This document shows positions 5,042-6,659 of a stretch of 6,659 nucleotides of DNA, piece after piece (the stretch's first letter is position 1; every line of letters starts with the position of its first letter). The translations under genes were made by a program, and so were the position numbers. The notes below the pieces were generated by a model. That model had not been told where the DNA came from, ran no database searches, and was given only the letters and a program-made list of their open reading frames with translations. Location of the stretch: contig SLAU01000058.1 of NCBI GenBank assembly GCA_007126675.1, positions 1 to 6,659 of the forward strand, given 5' to 3'. Source of the DNA: Balneolaceae bacterium (GTDB lineage Bacteria > Bacteroidota > Rhodothermia > Balneolales > Balneolaceae).

Positions 5042-6076
5042 ATGTTTAACCGCCGCAAATTTCTCTATACGCTAACCTCGTTAAGCGGACTTGCTGCCAT
5101 CAGGCCGCTTAATATAATTTCAGACCAGATGAAGAAGACCGATAATCAGAATGTTCAATTTCCTGCCGTTGGCAATACACCGCTTGTGCGCCTCAGAAAC
5201 ATGACTGAACCGGACAGTGCTGAAATCTGGGTGAAGTGGGAAGGAGCTAACCCAACAGGCAGCATGAAAGACCGGATGGCTCTTGGTATGATTGAGGATG
5301 CCGAAAAAAAGGGTCAGCTGAAACCGGGAATGAGAGTCGTTGAGGCTACGGGCGGCAGCACGGGTAGTTCACTTGCGATGGTTTGCGGACCTAAAGGCTA
5401 TAAAACTCATTTTATAACCATCGACGCTATATCCCTAGAAAAACGCCGTACTATGTCGGCTCTTGGAGCTACCCTGGAAGTTATGCAAAGCCATGGCAGG
5501 GGAATAACACCTGAGCTGGTTCAGCGTGGCCTTGAGCGGGTGCGCGAGCTGGCGGCAGATGAAGACACCTGGTGGGCAAACCAATTTGAAAATCCGGCCA
5601 ATTCTGTCGGATACAGAAGTCTGGGACGCGAACTCGAAGAGGCTGGCGGCTTCGATGCTTTTGTGATGGGAGTTGGCACCGGAGGTTGTATTACAGGTGT
5701 GGCATCATACATTAAAGAAGAGCTGAATAATGATATCCGCATTGTAGCGGTTGAACCGGCAGCTTCGCGAAATCTGTCGGGCGGACCTACAGGAGGGCAT
5801 AAATTGGAGGGAATCGGCCTTGGGTTTATACCTGAAACGGTTCGAATGGATCTGATTGATGAGATTGAAGCCGTAGCTGATGAGGAAGCTTTTGAAACGG
5901 CAAGAGATCTTGCCAAGAGAGAAGGATTGTTTGCAGGCCCAACTTCCGGGGCCAATGTGGCCGCGGCCAAACGAATTGCCAAAGCATTTGGTCCGGATAA
6001 ACGAGTTGTAACACTACTCTGCGATACCGGACTGCGTTATCTTGATGGTGATTTGTTTAATGTGGATTCGGACTGA
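5042..6076 (+). CDS. PLP-dependent cysteine-synthase-family enzyme with a twin-arginine N-terminus
   Basis: 344 residues, fold-type II PLP enzyme (O-acetylserine sulfhydrylase/cystathionine beta-synthase family). Landmarks: GNTPLVRL (44-51); the Schiff-base lysine K76 in NPTGSMKDR (70-78); the substrate loop EATGGSTGSS (101-110), where CysK has TSGNTG; the PLP-phosphate loop GVGTGG (210-215); VEP (237-239); and GPTSGAN (299-305), whose S302 would bind the pyridine nitrogen. The C-terminal CDTGLRYLDGDLF matches DSGxRYLSTxLF. The catalytic domain begins near residue 37. Residues 1-29 are an extra segment, MFNRRKFLYTLTSLSGLAAI, with RRKFL and a modest hydrophobic run, resembling a Tat signal; no clear A-x-A cleavage site follows. 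If real, the enzyme is exported folded with its cofactor. Alternatively translation starts at M30 (5129), giving a cytosolic enzyme. The departure from TSGNTG makes O-acetylserine an uncertain substrate. No sulfur-pathway gene is adjacent, and no Shine-Dalgarno motif is present. Confidence 0.9.
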   Translation: MFNRRKFLYTLTSLSGLAAIRPLNIISDQMKKTDNQNVQFPAVGNTPLVRLRNMTEPDSAEIWVKWEGANPTGSMKDRMALGMIEDAEKKGQLKPGMRVVEATGGSTGSSLAMVCGPKGYKTHFITIDAISLEKRRTMSALGATLEVMQSHGRGITPELVQRGLERVRELAADEDTWWANQFENPANSVGYRSLGRELEEAGGFDAFVMGVGTGGCITGVASYIKEELNNDIRIVAVEPAASRNLSGGPTGGHKLEGIGLGFIPETVRMDLIDEIEAVADEEAFETARDLAKREGLFAGPTSGANVAAAKRIAKAFGPDKRVVTLLCDTGLRYLDGDLFNVDSD

Positions 6077-6119
6077 CGACTACTAAGACTGCCCAAAAAG
6101 TAAATCACTTTATGAATCA

Positions 6120-6208
6120 GCTTAAATTATTTAGACATTTAATCCCTCTCTATTTTTTAGAGAGGGATGACAGGGTGAGTCAGAAAAATAGATCTAAATT
6201 ATTTAAGC
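6120..6208. repeat. Nested inverted repeat, 16-base outer arms with one mismatch
   Basis: GCTTAAATTATTTAGA (6120-6135) and TCTAAATTATTTAAGC (6193-6208) are complementary at 15 of 16 positions, the odd one being the central base. Weaker pairing continues outward (GAAT before, ATTC after). The arms enclose the strong hairpin at 6142-6168, off-centre. The architecture (AT-rich terminal arms, GC-richer core) is what a miniature inverted-repeat element would look like, but no clear target duplication was seen. Confidence 0.55.
6142..6168. terminator. Strong hairpin, 11-bp perfect stem; possible terminator after the PLP enzyme gene
   Basis: ATCCCTCTCTA (6142-6152) is exactly complementary to TAGAGAGGGAT (6158-6168) around a TTTTT loop. 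It lies 65 bases after the stop of the PLP enzyme gene. No T-run follows the stem on the + strand (GACAGGG instead) and on the - strand the stem runs into AAATG, so it is not a textbook intrinsic terminator; it may instead be the core of the surrounding inverted repeat. Confidence 0.45.
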
Positions 6209-6229
6209 GAAATTCGATGAATTATACCT

Positions 6230-6296
6230 TTTTTGACAACCTCTATTACCTAAGAAAACAGAGAGCGCAATTACGGTCAACCATGTTTGTCAAAAA
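6230..6296. repeat. 10-base inverted repeat, arms 47 bases apart
   Basis: TTTTTGACAA (6230-6239) and TTGTCAAAAA (6287-6296) are exact complements. The AT-rich arms lower the significance, but GACAA/TTGTC gives specificity. It directly follows the nested repeat at 6120-6208 and may be part of the same composite element or a paired binding site. Confidence 0.4.
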
Positions 6297-6357
6297 TTCT
6301 TAAATTGATTTTTGGAGTTATTTTTTCTGCGAACTGTGGGCTATATTCGTACGCGAG

Positions 6358-6371
6358 CGGTCTGACGGCCG
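6358..6371. repeat. Short GC-rich hairpin upstream of the acyl-CoA synthetase gene
   Basis: CGGTC (6358-6362) pairs with GGCCG (6367-6371, one T-G) around TGAC, and past two mismatches GC can pair outside it. The segment ACGCGAGCGG through GGCCGAGCAG is distinctly more GC-rich than its surroundings, suggesting a small inserted repeat or a leader structure about 60 bases before the start codon. Confidence 0.3.
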
Positions 6372-6431
6372 AGCAGAGTGACAGATGATCAGAATCTCAT
6401 ACAATTGACTACATGAAGTATTTACCTGTAT

Positions 6432-6659
6432 ATGGATAACAGGATCTTTGCTAAAAATATGGCTCACCTCTACCGTGAGGCAGCAAATCAATATAAATCG
6501 CTGCCCGCTTTTGCCACACGAAAAAAACAGCTTGAGTGGGAGCCGGTCTCTTTTGAAGAGCTTTATGAAAAAGGCCTGAACCTTGCTACCGGACTGATTG
6601 AGATGGGTGTGGAAGCACGAGAACATGTGGGCCTCTTTGCGGATAACCGGTTTGAGTGG
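6432..6659 (+). CDS. Long-chain acyl-CoA synthetase (AMP-binding family), N-terminal fragment
   Basis: 76 codons run to the window edge; the gene continues beyond it (family length is usually about 550-650 residues). An in-frame TGA at 6414-6416 limits the start to ATG 6432 or the internal ATG at residue 10 (6459). The first is preferred because it gives a fuller N-terminus; no Shine-Dalgarno motif decides. The sequence NMAHLYREAANQYKSLPAF, then WEPVSFEELYEKGLNLATGL, then MGVEAREHVGLFADNRFEW matches the start of the AMP-dependent synthetase/ligase domain of COG1022-type long-chain fatty-acid-CoA ligases (the t-Y-xEL...A-gL-lGV...vaifs-NRpEW pattern). The enzyme activates fatty acids with ATP and CoA at the inner membrane for degradation or lipid synthesis. 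The P-loop and adenylation motifs lie outside the window, so substrate chain length and completeness cannot be judged. Confidence 0.88.
   Translation, partial: MDNRIFAKNMAHLYREAANQYKSLPAFATRKKQLEWEPVSFEELYEKGLNLATGLIEMGVEAREHVGLFADNRFEW

Larger units (their letters stand above)
6077..6431. other. 355-base spacer with several inverted repeats
   Basis: No supportable gene: the 63-codon frame at 6112-6303 is low in complexity and crosses the hairpins, and frames on the other strand overlap the start of the next gene. Contents, in order, are a nested inverted repeat (6120-6208) around a strong hairpin (6142-6168), a 10-base inverted repeat (6230-6239 with 6287-6296), a short GC-rich hairpin (6358-6371), and a plain AT-rich stretch up to the next start codon. 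The promoter of the acyl-CoA synthetase gene should be here but no clear consensus was seen. Confidence 0.6.

Noticed and set aside
5521..5982. 153-codon - strand frame
   Set aside because: Entirely antisense to the conserved core of the PLP enzyme; Ser/Pro/Ala-rich composition typical of a shadow frame.
6112..6303. 63-codon + strand frame after the PLP enzyme gene
   Set aside because: It crosses the perfect hairpin at 6142-6168 and both inverted-repeat arms; the residue composition is lysine/asparagine-rich and shows no recognisable family.
6318..6626. 102-codon - strand frame
   Set aside because: More than half of it is antisense to the clear acyl-CoA synthetase N-terminus and the rest covers a hairpin; no family resemblance.

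Overview
The window reads as chromosomal DNA of a Bacteroidota-type bacterium. Balneolota/Rhodothermota is my best guess, at moderate confidence. The reasons are a GH144/GH189-like glycoamylase-domain gene typical of that group, A/T-rich leaders with no Shine-Dalgarno motif before any start codon, a lipoprotein and a Tat-type N-terminus, moderate GC in genes with AT-rich spacers, and palindrome-laden intergenic DNA. No phage, plasmid, CRISPR, rRNA or tRNA gene was recognised.

Layout from left to right. Bases 1-793 (+) are the 3' part of a glycoamylase-like (PF10091) glycoside hydrolase, probably acting on beta-1,2-glucan. It converges on a DinB-fold protein at 862-1404 (-). A 705-base gene-free stretch (1405-2109) follows, holding an extensive imperfect palindrome (1662-1827) flanked by smaller hairpins. 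This is the most interesting non-coding signal here. A lipoprotein alpha/beta hydrolase of the prolyl-iminopeptidase type lies at 2110-3051 (-). A 382-base spacer (3052-3433), with a 10-base motif present three times, separates it from a divergent nitroreductase-like protein of unknown role at 3434-4747 (+). A compact double-hairpin repeat (4830-4908) lies in the next spacer. A PLP-dependent cysteine-synthase-family protein with a twin-arginine N-terminus follows at 5042-6076 (+). The last spacer (6077-6431) again carries nested inverted repeats and leads into the first 76 codons of a long-chain acyl-CoA synthetase (6432 to the window edge, +).

The genes are mostly monocistronic-looking (spacers of 68 to 705 bases, mixed strands) and I see no single pathway linking them. 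At least two of the products (the lipoprotein hydrolase and the Tat-type PLP enzyme), and probably the glucanase whose N-terminus is outside the window, look exported. The coding content is fairly ordinary. The unusual material is the intergenic secondary structure, the divergent-spacer motif and the Tat-like signal on a PLP enzyme.
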